A stretch of 64,000 nt of DNA from Polaribacter irgensii 23-P (GCF_000153225.1 NZ_CH724148.1:2496611-2560610); one strand, 5' to 3'; shown: positions 37,300 through 46,963, counted from the first letter of the stretch. Made by a program: numbers and translations. The notes: a model not told the origin generated them from the sequence alone.

Positions 37300-38317
37300 A
37301 AGAGGTATTTAACTCATGTGTATACCTCGGCAAAAGACTCATGAAGTATTTTATAGTAGCTTCCATAACCCCATCGAACTTCCCTCCTGCTGCATTGTCA
37401 TGACCACCACCTCCAAAATGATTTCTAGAGAATTGATTTACAGAAAAACTTCCTTTTGACCTGAAAGATATTTTGATTATTTTTTGCTCTGCATCTTCAA
37501 TAAAAATGGCAGCGAAAATAATTCCTTTTAATGAAAGTGCATAATTCACCACTCCTTCTGTATCTCCTTTTTGAAAATCAAACTTATTTTTCTCTGCCTC
37601 TGTCAACGTAATAAAAGCTGTTTTATGCTCAGGTAATATTTCCAGATTACTCAATGCTTGTCCTAACAGCAAAAGTCTTCCATAAGAATTTGCGTCGTAC
37701 ACCTTGTTATGAATGATGTCATTCTGTGCACCTTTATCTATTAGGTCTGCAATTATTCTATGTGTGGTGCTTGTAGTGGATCTAAATCTAAAAGAGCCTG
37801 TGTCTGTCATGATTCCTGTGTAAAGACAAGTCGCGATTGCAGCATCTATTAAATTTAAATCGTGATTTATCTCAATAAACTGATATACCATTTGACAAGT
37901 AGAACAGATAGAAATATCTGAATACATATATTTTACGTCATCTGGCTGCTGGTGATGGTCTATCATCACGAAATCATTCGGATATTTCTCCAAATTCTTT
38001 TGCATGTCTGGACCTACTCTGTGCAGTGCATTAAAGTCTAATAAAAAAATAATATCCGAGGCATCAATCGCTTTATGAGACTGTGCATTTTGCCAATCAA
38101 AACGCTGCGTGGTTTCTGAGCCGGGAAGCCAGTGCAAGAAATCTGGATATTCATTTGGAACCACTACCGTTGCCTGATGTCCTTTCTTATCTAAATAATG
38201 TTTGAGACCTAAAGTTGCCCCCATGGCATCTCCGTCTGGATTCCTATGCCCAACAATAACGATCTTTCTTGCAGTCCCAAGAAAGCCCTTTAATTCTTCA
38301 ATTCCTTTTAAAATCAT
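37289..38317 (-). CDS. nrnA: DHH/DHHA1 phosphoesterase (NrnA-like nanoRNase/pAp phosphatase)
   Basis: 342 residues. DHH family motifs: GHRNPDGDAMG (motif I), FLLDFNAL, MIDHHQQP (DHH), and the C-terminal DHHA1 element GGGGHDNAAGG. Such enzymes digest short RNA oligos and 3'-phosphoadenosine phosphate in the cytoplasm. First gene of the operon leading to gldI and the other isomerases. A candidate promoter (TTG at 38350-38352, 18 bases, TATATTTA at 38324-38331, minus strand) is just upstream, giving a very short leader. Confidence 0.9.
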   Translation of the reverse strand: MILKGIEELKGFLGTARKIVIVGHRNPDGDAMGATLGLKHYLDKKGHQATVVVPNEYPDFLHWLPGSETTQRFDWQNAQSHKAIDASDIIFLLDFNALHRVGPDMQKNLEKYPNDFVMIDHHQQPDDVKYMYSDISICSTCQMVYQFIEINHDLNLIDAAIATCLYTGIMTDTGSFRFRSTTSTTHRIIADLIDKGAQNDIIHNKVYDANSYGRLLLLGQALSNLEILPEHKTAFITLTEAEKNKFDFQKGDTEGVVNYALSLKGIIFAAIFIEDAEQKIIKISFRSKGSFSVNQFSRNHFGGGGHDNAAGGKFDGVMEATIKYFMSLLPRYTHELNTSYDA

Positions 38318-38397
38318 AAGTGGTAAATATACAATTTATTAATATTGTTCAAAATATAATCTGCTTTACATTTGGATAAAACACAAATAATTTAGCA

Positions 38398-39422
38398 ATG
38401 AAAATGCTCTTAAAAATAAGCTACAGCCTCGTGCTTATCCTTTTTATTTCCTGCGCTGCACCAAAAGCCAAACACACGAAAAAACCACTAGATTTCACCA
38501 TTGCTTTTGGTTCTTGCAATCGTCAAAACATGGAAAACATTCTTTGGAAAGAAATCAAAAAGAACAAGCCAGACTTTTGGATTTGGGGAGGAGACAATGC
38601 ATACTCCAATACCGATGAAATGGACAAATTAAGAATGGATTATGAAACTTTAAAAACAAAAGGGAAATTTAGAGTTAACAAATAGCATACCTGTAATAGC
38701 TACATGGGATGACCATGACTATGGAATCAACGATGCTGGTGCAAATTTTTGTAAAAAAAACAGAGGCACAAAAAATTTTTTTAGATTTTTTTGAAGCCCC
38801 AGAAGACCACTCAAGAAGATCCCACAAAGGAGTCTATCATTCTGAAATTTTTAAAACAAAAAAAGGACGTGTTAAAGTACCTGTATTAGACACGCGCTAT
38901 TTTAAAACAGCACTCACAAAAAGCACAAAATTGAATAAAAAACATACACCAAACAGATATGGAAAAGGTGCAATTTTAGCAGAGGCACAGTGGAAAGGAT
39001 TGACCAACGAGCTGAATAATACGGATGCCGATTTTAATATTATTGTGAGTAGTATCCAAGTTTTATCAGCAGAACACGGATTTGAAACTTGGGGCAATTT
39101 CCCCCATGAAATAGACAAGCTTAAAGCAATCATTAAAAAGCAAAGCCAAAGGTGTGGTCTTACTCTCTAGGAACGTCATATTTCTGAATTTTCAAAGATA
39201 AAAATAACCGACCTCTCTTTTCCATTAATTGATTTTACCTCGAATGGACTTACACATGCCTACACCGATTTTACTTCAAAAAAAAACAAGTTGCGTGTAC
39301 AAAATGTAATTTCAGAAATTGGTTTTAGACTTTTAAAATTTAATTTTAAAGCACATAAAATTTCCATGCAAATGCGGGGAAAAGAGAATAAGTTATTGCA
39401 AGAATTATTTCAAGTTTACCCT
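38398..39422 (+). pseudogene. Broken PhoD-like alkaline phosphatase/phosphodiesterase lipoprotein
   Basis: Pieces of one metallophosphoesterase are spread over different frames. 38398-38685 has a lipoprotein signal (LFISC) and FGSCN...WIWGGDNAY, a PhoD start. Then ATWDDHDYGINDAG follows in another frame, then a third frame from an A-run near 38752-38759 (FLDFFEAPEDH...) up to a stop at 39170, and RHISEF continues past it. At least four indels are needed: near 38665, in the A-run, near 39138 and near 39172. The original stop codon also seems lost. Dead gene; decay concentrated in A-runs. Confidence 0.8.
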
Positions 39423-39449
39423 CTAGCACCATATTTATATTTAAAAGCG

Positions 39450-39457
39450 TACTTTTG
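39450..39457 (+). promoter_or_regulatory. Likely -7 element of ndk
   Basis: TACTTTTG fits TAnnTTTG, 18 bases before the chosen ndk ATG. It overlaps the longer in-frame start at 39455, supporting the later start. Confidence 0.45.
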
Positions 39458-39475
39458 CAAAAAATTAAAAATAAA

Positions 39476-39895
39476 ATGGCAACAAATAGAACATTTACAA
39501 TGCTAAAACCAGACGCTGTGGAAAACGGTCATACGGGTGCAATTTTAGACAAAATTAACGCTGCAGGATTTAGAATTGTAGCCCTTAAAAAAACCCAAAT
39601 GACGAAAGCAAATGCAGAAGCTTTTTATGCTGTGCACAATGAGCGACCATTTTTTGGTGAATTGGTTGAATTTATGACACGGGGACCAGTAGTTGCTGCC
39701 ATCTTAGAAAAAGACAATGCAGTAGACGATTTTAGAACGCTAATAGGTGCCACAAATCCAGCAGATGCTGCCGAAGGAACTATCAGAAAATTATATGCAA
39801 CCTCAATGGGAGAAAATGCAGTACACGGTTCTGATTCTGATGAAAATGCTCAAATTGAAGGAAACTTTCACTTCTCAGGTAGAGAACAATTTTAA
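39476..39895 (+). CDS. ndk: Nucleoside diphosphate kinase
   Basis: 139 residues from ATG at 39476. An upstream in-frame start (39455) would include the promoter and adds seven foreign residues. [14 protein letters not shown] (N-terminal), [11 protein letters not shown], and [14 protein letters not shown] with the phosphorylated histidine. It balances nucleoside triphosphates in the cytoplasm. Followed by a clear terminator. Confidence 0.97.
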   Translation: MATNRTFTMLKPDAVENGHTGAILDKINAAGFRIVALKKTQMTKANAEAFYAVHNERPFFGELVEFMTRGPVVAAILEKDNAVDDFRTLIGATNPADAAEGTIRKLYATSMGENAVHGSDSDENAQIEGNFHFSGREQF

Positions 39896-39921
39896 GAGTT
39901 AAAATTATTTTAAAACGCTAT

Positions 39922-39957
39922 AAATTCGCAACACACATGTTGCGAATTTTTTTTTGC
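39922..39957 (+). terminator. Intrinsic terminator after ndk
   Basis: AAATTCGCAAC (39922-39932) pairs with GTTGCGAATTT (39939-39949), followed by a T-run. Confidence 0.88.
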
Positions 39958-40204
39958 GCACCCTACAAGATCAGGTATCAACAGCCACAAAAAATACTTC
40001 CGTTGTAAACAAAAAAAATCTCCAATAGGAATAGACACAAAAAACTTGCGCTGTTGTCGTGTGTGTATGCGTGTGTGTTATCAAAATATGTAGCCTTTTA
40101 TTTTGACGCTGAAACTCTCAGGATGGTGCTATTTCAAATGCAATAAAAAAACCTAAGAAAATAATCTAAATTGATTTCTAAATAACACGAACTCTTACTA
40201 TTCG
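39958..40204. other. Gap between ndk terminator and DUF721 gene, nothing recognised
   Basis: No gene or clear RNA. A short GT-rich stretch (about 40053-40080) resembles a small simple repeat but is too irregular to call. Confidence 0.4.
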
Positions 40205-40501
40205 TTAAACCAACATCAGTTTCGTTATAATTTCCTCTCCTATTTCCTCATTCATCATTTTAATAATTTTCTCTTTACCATAACTAAGTTCCTCTCGCAA
40301 AACAGAGGAAGTTAAATGAATAAGCAGCGTCTTATTTTGGAGTTTAACTGCGCTTGTGTGCGTTGCAACACCCGGCCCCATCATTTTGCTCCAAGTTTCT
40401 TCAATCTTAATTTTCTGCATGCCTTTTGTCAAATTATTTTCTTTGATAAAAAGTTGCATTAAATCTTCTATAGAAATGGAATCGTTTTCTCTTTTTGACA
40501 T
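40205..40501 (-). CDS. DUF721/DciA-like protein
   Basis: 98 residues. DUF721 pattern: KGMQKIKIEETWSKMMGP and HLTSSVLREELSYGKEKIIKMMNE. In many bacteria without DnaC/DnaI the DUF721 protein DciA helps load the replicative helicase DnaB. Here it is 34 bases downstream of recF on the same strand, a common neighbour for DciA. The short length leaves only the core domain. Confidence 0.82.
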   Translation of the reverse strand: MSKRENDSISIEDLMQLFIKENNLTKGMQKIKIEETWSKMMGPGVATHTSAVKLQNKTLLIHLTSSVLREELSYGKEKIIKMMNEEIGEEIITKLMLV

Positions 40502-40535
40502 GTTTTCTATTTTGTCTTTTTCTTAAAAATACTGC

Positions 40536-41615
40536 TTATAACTTAAAAATCTTGTACGGCTTATTGCTTTGTTTTACAATATTTTCTGTTCTCTCTGAAT
40601 GCGTATCAGTGATGAAAATTTGCCCAAATTCGTCATTATTGACTAAGTTAATAATTTGTAAAACACGACTTTCATCCAACTTATCAAAAATATCATCAAG
40701 CAATAAAATTGGTACTACATTCGACTGTTGTTTGATAAACTCAAATTGAGCGAACTTTAACGCGATTAAGTATGATTTCTGTTGTCCTTGAGAACCAAAC
40801 TTTTTAATGGGGTAGTCTCCTATTTCAAAACTTAAATCGTCTTTATGTGTGCCTGCTGTTGTGTACTGTAAAATTTTATCCTTCTCTAGCGATTTTTGCA
40901 ATAAACTGTTCATTGAAAAATCATTTAACTGGCTTTTATAAACGAGATCAACACGCTCTTTATCGTTAGATATTACCTGATACTTTTCATTAAATATAGG
41001 AATAAACTTTTCAAGAAATGCCTTTCTTACCTCATAAATTCTGGTGCCATACTCAGAAAGCTGCGCATCATACACGCTTAGATTTAGAGCATCAAAAGTT
41101 CTATTTGCTGCAAAGTACTTTAAAAGCGCATTTCGCTGCGTTAACACCTTATTGTAAGCCAATAAATCTAATAAATAGTTTTTATTTTGTTGCGAAATCA
41201 CACCATCTATAAATTTCCTGCGCGTATCACTACCTTCAGTAACTAAATCTCTATCGGCAGGTGATATTATCACCAACGGCAATTGACCTATGTGCTCTGA
41301 AAACTTTTCATAGCTCTTACCATTTCGCTTCAAAACTTTCTTTTGACCTTTTTTTAAACTGCAAACAATTTTTTCATTTCTGTGATCAATAACATAGTCA
41401 CCTTCTACCATAAAAAAAGACGCACCGTGTCTAATATTTTGAATTGCAACAGAATTAAAATAGCTTTTAGCAAAAGAAAGATAATAAATTGCGTCTAAAA
41501 TATTAGTTTTTCCCACACCATTATTCCCAACAAAACAATTTATTTTTTGCTGAAAATCAAATGATTGTGCTTCTAAATTCTTGAAATTTAATAAAGATAT
41601 TTTCTTTAAATACAT
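40536..41615 (-). CDS. recF: DNA replication and repair protein RecF
   Basis: 359 residues. SMC-like ATPase with Walker [22 protein letters not shown] near residue 28, the signature region [11 protein letters not shown], and Walker [15 protein letters not shown]. RecF binds gapped DNA and, with RecOR, helps load RecA. It is in an operon with the DUF721 gene and divergent from the TPR gene. No dnaA/dnaN in view, so this is not a replication-origin cluster. Confidence 0.95.
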   Translation of the reverse strand: MYLKKISLLNFKNLEAQSFDFQQKINCFVGNNGVGKTNILDAIYYLSFAKSYFNSVAIQNIRHGASFFMVEGDYVIDHRNEKIVCSLKKGQKKVLKRNGKSYEKFSEHIGQLPLVIISPADRDLVTEGSDTRRKFIDGVISQQNKNYLLDLLAYNKVLTQRNALLKYFAANRTFDALNLSVYDAQLSEYGTRIYEVRKAFLEKFIPIFNEKYQVISNDKERVDLVYKSQLNDFSMNSLLQKSLEKDKILQYTTAGTHKDDLSFEIGDYPIKKFGSQGQQKSYLIALKFAQFEFIKQQSNVVPILLLDDIFDKLDESRVLQIINLVNNDEFGQIFITDTHSERTENIVKQSNKPYKIFKL

Positions 41616-41728
41616 ATTTGACTAGTAGTGTTTAAAACGAATTGCAAATTATTGAAAATTTTGCAAATTATCTCCTTTTCAAATCCAATAAAAAAAACTA
41701 TTTTTGTTTCCACAAATTTTAAGAAAAC

Positions 41729-42496
41729 ATGGCAACATACAAGAAAAAATACAAAGCGGAAGGTAAAAAAGAACAACAAGAAGTTGACGAATCTCAATTC
41801 GAAACTGCTGGTGTTTTAAACACTTTAGAGGAAACTGCTACAAAATCTGAGAAATGGATTGAAACAAATAGCAAACCTTTATTTTCTGCCTTAGTAGGAA
41901 TTGTTGTACTCTTTTTATGTTTTTTAGGATATACTAAATACGTATCACAACCGAATGAATTAGAAGCTGCAAATGAACTCGCTTTCCCTAGAAAGTTTTA
42001 TGATCAAGCCTCAAAAGCAGGTGTCGGAATAGACTCTTTATTGATGCTAGGTCTTGAGGGTGCAGACGGGAATTATGGTTTTCTAGACATCGCAGCAAGC
42101 TATAGTGGAACAAGTGCAGGAAATCTAGCAAACTACTATGCCGGTGTTTCTTATTTAGAAATGAAGCAATATGACAAGGCTATTGAATATTTAGAAAATT
42201 TTGATTCTGAAGACGAAATGCTCGGTCCTGTAGCTTTAGGTGCTGTTGGTGATGCCTTTGCTGATATCAATCAGGCAGAGCAAGCGCTAGAATATTATGA
42301 AAAAGCAGCAAAGAAGAAAAATAATGACTTTACAGCTCCTTTGTTTTTATACAAAGCCGGAATGACTGCTATGCAGTTAGAGGAATTTGACAAAGCCGCT
42401 ACTTTATTTACTAAAATTAAAGAAAACTATCCAACATCAACGGAAGCCAAAGATGTTGAGAAATTCATAAATGCCGCTTTATACGCTAAAAAATAA
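41729..42496 (+). CDS. Tetratricopeptide repeat membrane protein
   Basis: 255 residues. A basic N-terminal cytoplasmic segment, one membrane helix (about 51-70, LFSALVGIVVLFLCFLGYTK), then TPR-like repeats in the outer part (NYYAGVSYLEMKQYDKAIEYLE; AEQALEYYEKAAKK; GMTAMQLEEFDKAATLF). Layout resembles YfgM/AncA-type periplasmic chaperone-like TPR proteins. Partner unknown. A -7 element TATTTTTG is at 41699-41706. ribH follows after 72 bases. Confidence 0.82.
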   Translation: MATYKKKYKAEGKKEQQEVDESQFETAGVLNTLEETATKSEKWIETNSKPLFSALVGIVVLFLCFLGYTKYVSQPNELEAANELAFPRKFYDQASKAGVGIDSLLMLGLEGADGNYGFLDIAASYSGTSAGNLANYYAGVSYLEMKQYDKAIEYLENFDSEDEMLGPVALGAVGDAFADINQAEQALEYYEKAAKKKNNDFTAPLFLYKAGMTAMQLEEFDKAATLFTKIKENYPTSTEAKDVEKFINAALYAKK

Positions 42497-42568
42497 GTTT
42501 CAATAAAAACAAATATAGTTTGCAATCGCGCACTATGTATTGAAAATTAAAAACCAATACTAAATTAA

Positions 42569-43075
42569 ATGGCAACAACAAATTTATCCTATTACGATAA
42601 GAAAACAATCCCAAATGCGAAAACTTTTCGATTTGGGATTGTTGTTTCTGAATGGAATCCAGACGTTACTAGAAACCTTGAAAAAGGAGCAATAGAAACT
42701 TTAATCGCTTGCGGAGCGCTAAAGGAAAATATTATTTCTTGGGATGTTCCTGGAAGTTTCGAACTCGTTTACGGATGTAAAAGAATGATTCAATCACAAA
42801 AAGTAGATGCCATTATTGCTATTGGAAATGTTATTCAGGGAGAAACAAAGCATTTCGATTTTGTTTGTGAAGGGGTAACTCAGGGTATTATCGACTTGAA
42901 TGTGAAACATGATGTTCCGGTTATATTTTGTGTTTTAACAGATAACACCAAACAGCAATCATTAGACCGATCCGGAGGAACTTTGGGCAACAAAGGAATT
43001 GAGTGTGCCGTTGCGGCAGTAAAAATGGCAGCATTGAAAAATATAGCGCGCAAAAGTGAAAGTATTGGTTTTTAA
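42569..43075 (+). CDS. ribH: 6,7-dimethyl-8-ribityllumazine synthase
   Basis: 168 residues. RFGIVVSEWNP, DVPGSFELVYGCK, GNVIQGETKHFDFVCEGV (active-site His) and PVIFCVLTDNTKQQSLDR are family hallmarks. Joins 5-amino-6-ribitylaminouracil and dihydroxybutanone phosphate in riboflavin synthesis. No FMN riboswitch-like leader was recognised in the short gap upstream. Confidence 0.97.
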   Translation: MATTNLSYYDKKTIPNAKTFRFGIVVSEWNPDVTRNLEKGAIETLIACGALKENIISWDVPGSFELVYGCKRMIQSQKVDAIIAIGNVIQGETKHFDFVCEGVTQGIIDLNVKHDVPVIFCVLTDNTKQQSLDRSGGTLGNKGIECAVAAVKMAALKNIARKSESIGF

Positions 43076-43285
43076 AACAACATTTTACATCCTCACTATT
43101 TAATATTTTGCACGCACCCCATAAGGTATAGCCGTTACTGATAAAATCGTAATTTTTAAGTCTTTTGTACTTTGGGAATACTTTAAACATCATTTTTAGT
43201 AAAATTCCTTTAAATACTTTAAATTTGTTTCGTTTTTATCAAGCAGATAAAAATAGATTTACTCTTAATTTTTAATCCATTATTT

Positions 43286-43561
43286 ATGGGATTTTTAAAA
43301 CGTACAAACAAAAAATTTGATTACCAACCCCGTTTTTACAAAGGTGAAGGAAGTCCCTTTAAAATAGAACACAAGTTAGACCAGTTTAGAACTACAGCCG
43401 GAAAAAACAAAGGAATTAAAGGAAAGTTTGGAGATGCCTTAAAAGACCTTAAAGATTCAGATAAAAAAACAAACAAATCACTTTTGATTATCATAAGTAT
43501 TTTAGTATTCATCTGTCTTTACATCATAGATTTCGATCTATCCATTTTTATAAATAAGTAA
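43286..43561 (+). CDS. Small membrane protein at the head of the mutL operon
   Basis: 91 residues. A basic, Lys/Gly/Phe-rich N-terminal two-thirds (LKRTNKKFDYQPRFYKGEG), then one C-terminal membrane helix (about 66-88, LLIIISILVFICLYII). A tail-anchored-type topology. No known domain; homologs are sometimes mislabelled as a riboflavin synthase subunit because of nearby ribH. It shares one base with mutL (TAATG), so the two are translationally coupled. -7 element TAAATTTG at 43220-43227. Confidence 0.8.
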   Translation: MGFLKRTNKKFDYQPRFYKGEGSPFKIEHKLDQFRTTAGKNKGIKGKFGDALKDLKDSDKKTNKSLLIIISILVFICLYIIDFDLSIFINK

Positions 43562-45375
43562 TGTCTGATATCATTCAACTTTTACCGGATCATGTAGCAA
43601 ACCAAATTGCTGCAGGAGAAGTGGTACAACGTCCTGCATCTGTTGTAAAAGAATTAATAGAAAACGCCATTGATGCTGGGGCTACAAATATAAAATTACT
43701 GCTTAAAGACGCTGGTAAAACCCTCATTCAGGTAATTGATGATGGCAAGGGTATGAGTGCCACAGACGCACGCATGAGTTTTGAGCGACACGCGACCTCA
43801 AAAATTCAAAAAGCAGAAGATCTATTTAATTTAAATACGAAAGGTTTTCGCGGGGAGGCTCTGGCATCTATAGCAGCCATTTCCCATGTTGAATTAAAAA
43901 CAAAACGATCAGATGACGAACTGGGAACAGGTATTAAAATTGAAGGAAGTAAGGTAATTTCTCAGGATTTTATTTCTACCGGCAAAGGTACAAGCTTTGC
44001 GGTAAAAAACTTGTTCTATAACATTCCAGCAAGAAGAAACTTTTTAAAATCAGACACGGTAGAAACCCGACATATCATTGACGAATTTCAACGGGTTGCA
44101 CTGGCGCATCCTGATATTTCATTTTTATTGCACCACAACAACAATGAAATATACCACCTCAAAGAAGGCAACTTACGACAGCGCATTGTTGCCGTATTTG
44201 GTATTAAAATGAATGAAAAATTAGTTCCAATAAATGAAAAAACAGACCTTGTAGCAATCCAAGGATTTATTGCGAAACCAGAATTTTCAAAAAGAAAAAG
44301 AGGAGAACAATTTTTTTTCGTAAACAATCGGTTTATTAAGAGTTCCTACCTAAACCACGCAGTGGTGAGTGCATTTGACGGTTTGTTAGAATCCGGAGCG
44401 CATCCTTCTTACTTCTTATATCTAACCGTGCCAGCGAATTCAATAGACATCAACATACACCCTACAAAAACGGAAATTAAATTTGACAACGAAAAAGTAT
44501 TGTATGCTATTTTAAGAGCCACTGTAAAACACAGCTTAGGGCAATATAACGTGGCACCCGTTTTAGACTTTAATAGAGATGCGGGATTGGATACACCCTA
44601 CAACTTCCAACCCAACTCTAAAGGAACAGCGCTTCCTAAAGTTTTTGTAGACCCCGATTTTAATCCGTTCAAAGAAGAATTCCAAAAAGAAATAAACTTC
44701 CCCTTTAAAAGAGAGAAAGAAACCCAAAGTTGGGAATCGCTATACACCGCTGTAGACGCCTCTGATGCTGGACAAAACGCAAGTTTATTTGAACACTTAG
44801 AAGAAGAAAAAACACAAAAAACATTTCAAATTCAACGCAAATATGTCATGAGTTTGATAAAATCTGGAGTGGTGTTAATCAATCAATCCTTAGCGCACCA
44901 GAGAATCTTATATGAACAATTTTTAGAAAGTATTACAATAAAAGAAGCCAACAGTCAACAACTACTATTTCCAGTACAAATATCATTTTCATCCGCAGAG
45001 ATAGAAATGATATACACTATAAAAACAGAATTAGAAAATGCTGGGTTCTCTTTTGATGAGTTTACAAAAGACAGTGTTACTATAAAAGGCATTCCTATTT
45101 CAGTAACAGAAAGTAAAATTTCTATTATTTTAGAAGAATTGTTAAATGACATGGATCTAGAGGTACCAGATACAAGTTTTTCACATTTTGATGTAATGGC
45201 AAAATCGTTTGCAAAAACATTGGCGATCAAAACAGGTACTAGATTGTCTGAAAAAGAACAGGAAAGCTTGGTAAACGACTTGTTTTCATGCAAGGAACCT
45301 ACTATTTCTCCCTTTGGAAAGGCAAGCTTTAAGACACTCACACTGCAACAAATCGATCATCTATTCAACAGTTAA
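43561..45375 (+). CDS. mutL: DNA mismatch repair protein MutL with altered C-terminal endonuclease motif
   Basis: 604 residues. GHKL ATPase motifs: ELIENAIDAGA, VIDDGKGM, TKGFRGEALASIAA, and the HPTKTEIKF segment. The C-terminal dimerisation domain is present, but the metal-binding DQHAxxERxxYE motif of nicking MutL proteins reads NQSLAHQRILYE, losing the first Asp and His and the ER glutamate. The protein may therefore bind and signal but not cut DNA, or use different ligands. Starts inside the stop of the previous gene and leads an operon with two rhomboids. Confidence 0.95.
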   Translation: MSDIIQLLPDHVANQIAAGEVVQRPASVVKELIENAIDAGATNIKLLLKDAGKTLIQVIDDGKGMSATDARMSFERHATSKIQKAEDLFNLNTKGFRGEALASIAAISHVELKTKRSDDELGTGIKIEGSKVISQDFISTGKGTSFAVKNLFYNIPARRNFLKSDTVETRHIIDEFQRVALAHPDISFLLHHNNNEIYHLKEGNLRQRIVAVFGIKMNEKLVPINEKTDLVAIQGFIAKPEFSKRKRGEQFFFVNNRFIKSSYLNHAVVSAFDGLLESGAHPSYFLYLTVPANSIDINIHPTKTEIKFDNEKVLYAILRATVKHSLGQYNVAPVLDFNRDAGLDTPYNFQPNSKGTALPKVFVDPDFNPFKEEFQKEINFPFKREKETQSWESLYTAVDASDAGQNASLFEHLEEEKTQKTFQIQRKYVMSLIKSGVVLINQSLAHQRILYEQFLESITIKEANSQQLLFPVQISFSSAEIEMIYTIKTELENAGFSFDEFTKDSVTIKGIPISVTESKISIILEELLNDMDLEVPDTSFSHFDVMAKSFAKTLAIKTGTRLSEKEQESLVNDLFSCKEPTISPFGKASFKTLTLQQIDHLFNS

Positions 45376-45377
45376 AT

Positions 45378-46112
45378 ATGAACAAAATTACTGATGGTAT
45401 AAAACATCTTATCATAATTAATGTGCTGCTATTCATAGCACCACAACTTTTACAATTGGATGTTACCAATATTTTAGCTTTGCATTTTCCAAAAAATGGT
45501 AATTTCGGAATCTGGCAATACATTACACACATGTTCATGCACGGGAGTTTCTCTCATATTCTTTTTAACATGTATGGTCTTTGGGCATTTGGCTCACCTT
45601 TAGAACAAATGTGGGGAAAGAAAAAATTCTTGTTCTTTTATTTCTCTGCAGGTCTTGGCGCAGGCTTAATTTATACGCTGGTAAACTATTATCAATTCAC
45701 TGGAATTTACGATCTTTTTATCAATGCCGGTTTAAACAATTCGGAAATCATTGCCATACTAGAAAAAGGAAGCTCTGCCGGGTATAACTTAAAAGATGCG
45801 ATAACCCAAGCGGACTTTGACAAAATCTATATGCTTTACCACACTCCTGCTGTGGGTGCCTCAGGAGCCGTATATGGCGTCTTGGCTGCCTTTGGTCTGT
45901 TCTATAAGGATGCAAAACTAGCATTGATTTTTCTACCGATCCCAATCGCGGCAAAATACTTTATTCCGATCATGATTTTAGGTGACTTGTTCTTTGGTGT
46001 TACTAAATACTCGGTAGGGAATATTGCACACTTTGCCCATATCGGTGGTGCTCTAATTGGATTTATAATTGCCTATTACTGGAAAAAAAATGAATTTAAA
46101 AGCTACGAATGA
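45378..46112 (+). CDS. Rhomboid-family intramembrane serine protease (first of two)
   Basis: 244 residues, six or more membrane helices. Catalytic pair: GASGAVYG (Ser) and AHIGGALIGF (His); HILFNMYGLW carries the oxyanion-region Asn. A soluble insertion (about 105-150, rich in Asn, Lys) lies between helices and is longer than in minimal rhomboids. It starts two bases after mutL and overlaps the next rhomboid by four bases. Substrate unknown. Confidence 0.92.
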   Translation: MNKITDGIKHLIIINVLLFIAPQLLQLDVTNILALHFPKNGNFGIWQYITHMFMHGSFSHILFNMYGLWAFGSPLEQMWGKKKFLFFYFSAGLGAGLIYTLVNYYQFTGIYDLFINAGLNNSEIIAILEKGSSAGYNLKDAITQADFDKIYMLYHTPAVGASGAVYGVLAAFGLFYKDAKLALIFLPIPIAAKYFIPIMILGDLFFGVTKYSVGNIAHFAHIGGALIGFIIAYYWKKNEFKSYE

Positions 46113-46963
46113 CTTTTATCCAAAAAATAAAATACAAGTATAAAACAGGAAGCATCATAGAAAAATTGATTTATATCAACGTGGCTATTTTTGCATGTAC
46201 ATTGCTAGTTACTTTGTACCAAAGCCTGTATCAGCAGGAACAAAACTTTTTAGTTCAATGGTTTGCATTAGATGATAATTTCAATGAATTTGTAGGAAAA
46301 CCGTGGTCTATACTTTCTTATGGCTTCTTACATGCAAACTTTATTCATTTAATTTTCAACATGATAACCTTGTATTTTGTTGGCAATCTTTTCACTCAAT
46401 ATTTCACTCAAAAGCAAACCTTAAATTTTTACCTTTTTGGTACTTTATTTGGAGGTGTTTTATTTATTTTAAGTCAAAGCTACTTTCCTTTATTCGAAGG
46501 AAGAAATAGCACTTTAGTTGGAGCCTCTGCAGGGATTTCTGCCATTTTCATAGGCATATCAACCTACATGCCAAATTATGAGTTGAAAATTAGATTTTTA
46601 GGTTTTGTAAAGCTTTGGCACTTGGCGTTAATTTGGTTGGCTTTAGATATTATTGGCCTTGTAGGTCCAAACGCTGGAGGTAGTTTTTCTCATTTAGGAG
46701 GAAGCTTATTTGGATTTCTATATGTAAATCAGGTGAGTGCAAAAAAAATAAAGCTCTTCGACGTATTTTCGGCATTTTTTAATTCCAAAAAAAATACGCT
46801 AAAAACAGTACACAAAGCGACAAATAAAAAAGAAAAGACCCCAAAATCAAAAGGGCTACACCAAGAAAAAGTGGACATGATCTTAGATAAAATAAGTAAA
46901 TCAGGCTACGATACGCTTACAAAAAACGAAAAAGAGTTTTTATTTAAACAAGGTAAAAAATAG
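46109..46963 (+). CDS. Rhomboid-family intramembrane serine protease (second of two)
   Basis: 284 residues. GASAGISAIF (Ser), FSHLGGSLFGF (His) and HLIFNMITLYFVG give a complete active site. After the membrane core comes a ~70-residue basic cytoplasmic-type tail (Lys-rich, KVDMILDKISKSGYDTLTKNEKEFLF), a short helical module also found at the end of other flavobacterial rhomboids. ATGA overlap with the first rhomboid suggests balanced production. Confidence 0.92.
   Translation: MTFIQKIKYKYKTGSIIEKLIYINVAIFACTLLVTLYQSLYQQEQNFLVQWFALDDNFNEFVGKPWSILSYGFLHANFIHLIFNMITLYFVGNLFTQYFTQKQTLNFYLFGTLFGGVLFILSQSYFPLFEGRNSTLVGASAGISAIFIGISTYMPNYELKIRFLGFVKLWHLALIWLALDIIGLVGPNAGGSFSHLGGSLFGFLYVNQVSAKKIKLFDVFSAFFNSKKNTLKTVHKATNKKEKTPKSKGLHQEKVDMILDKISKSGYDTLTKNEKEFLFKQGKK

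Noticed and set aside
39291..39506. Plus-strand ORF running into ndk
   Set aside because: It is the last piece of the PhoD-like pseudogene read past its lost stop, not a separate gene.
40053..40080. GT-rich simple repeat
   Set aside because: Irregular and short; no evidence of a true tandem array.
43286..43561. Label 'riboflavin synthase subunit beta'
   Set aside because: No similarity in sequence; a carry-over name from nearby ribH. It is a small membrane protein.
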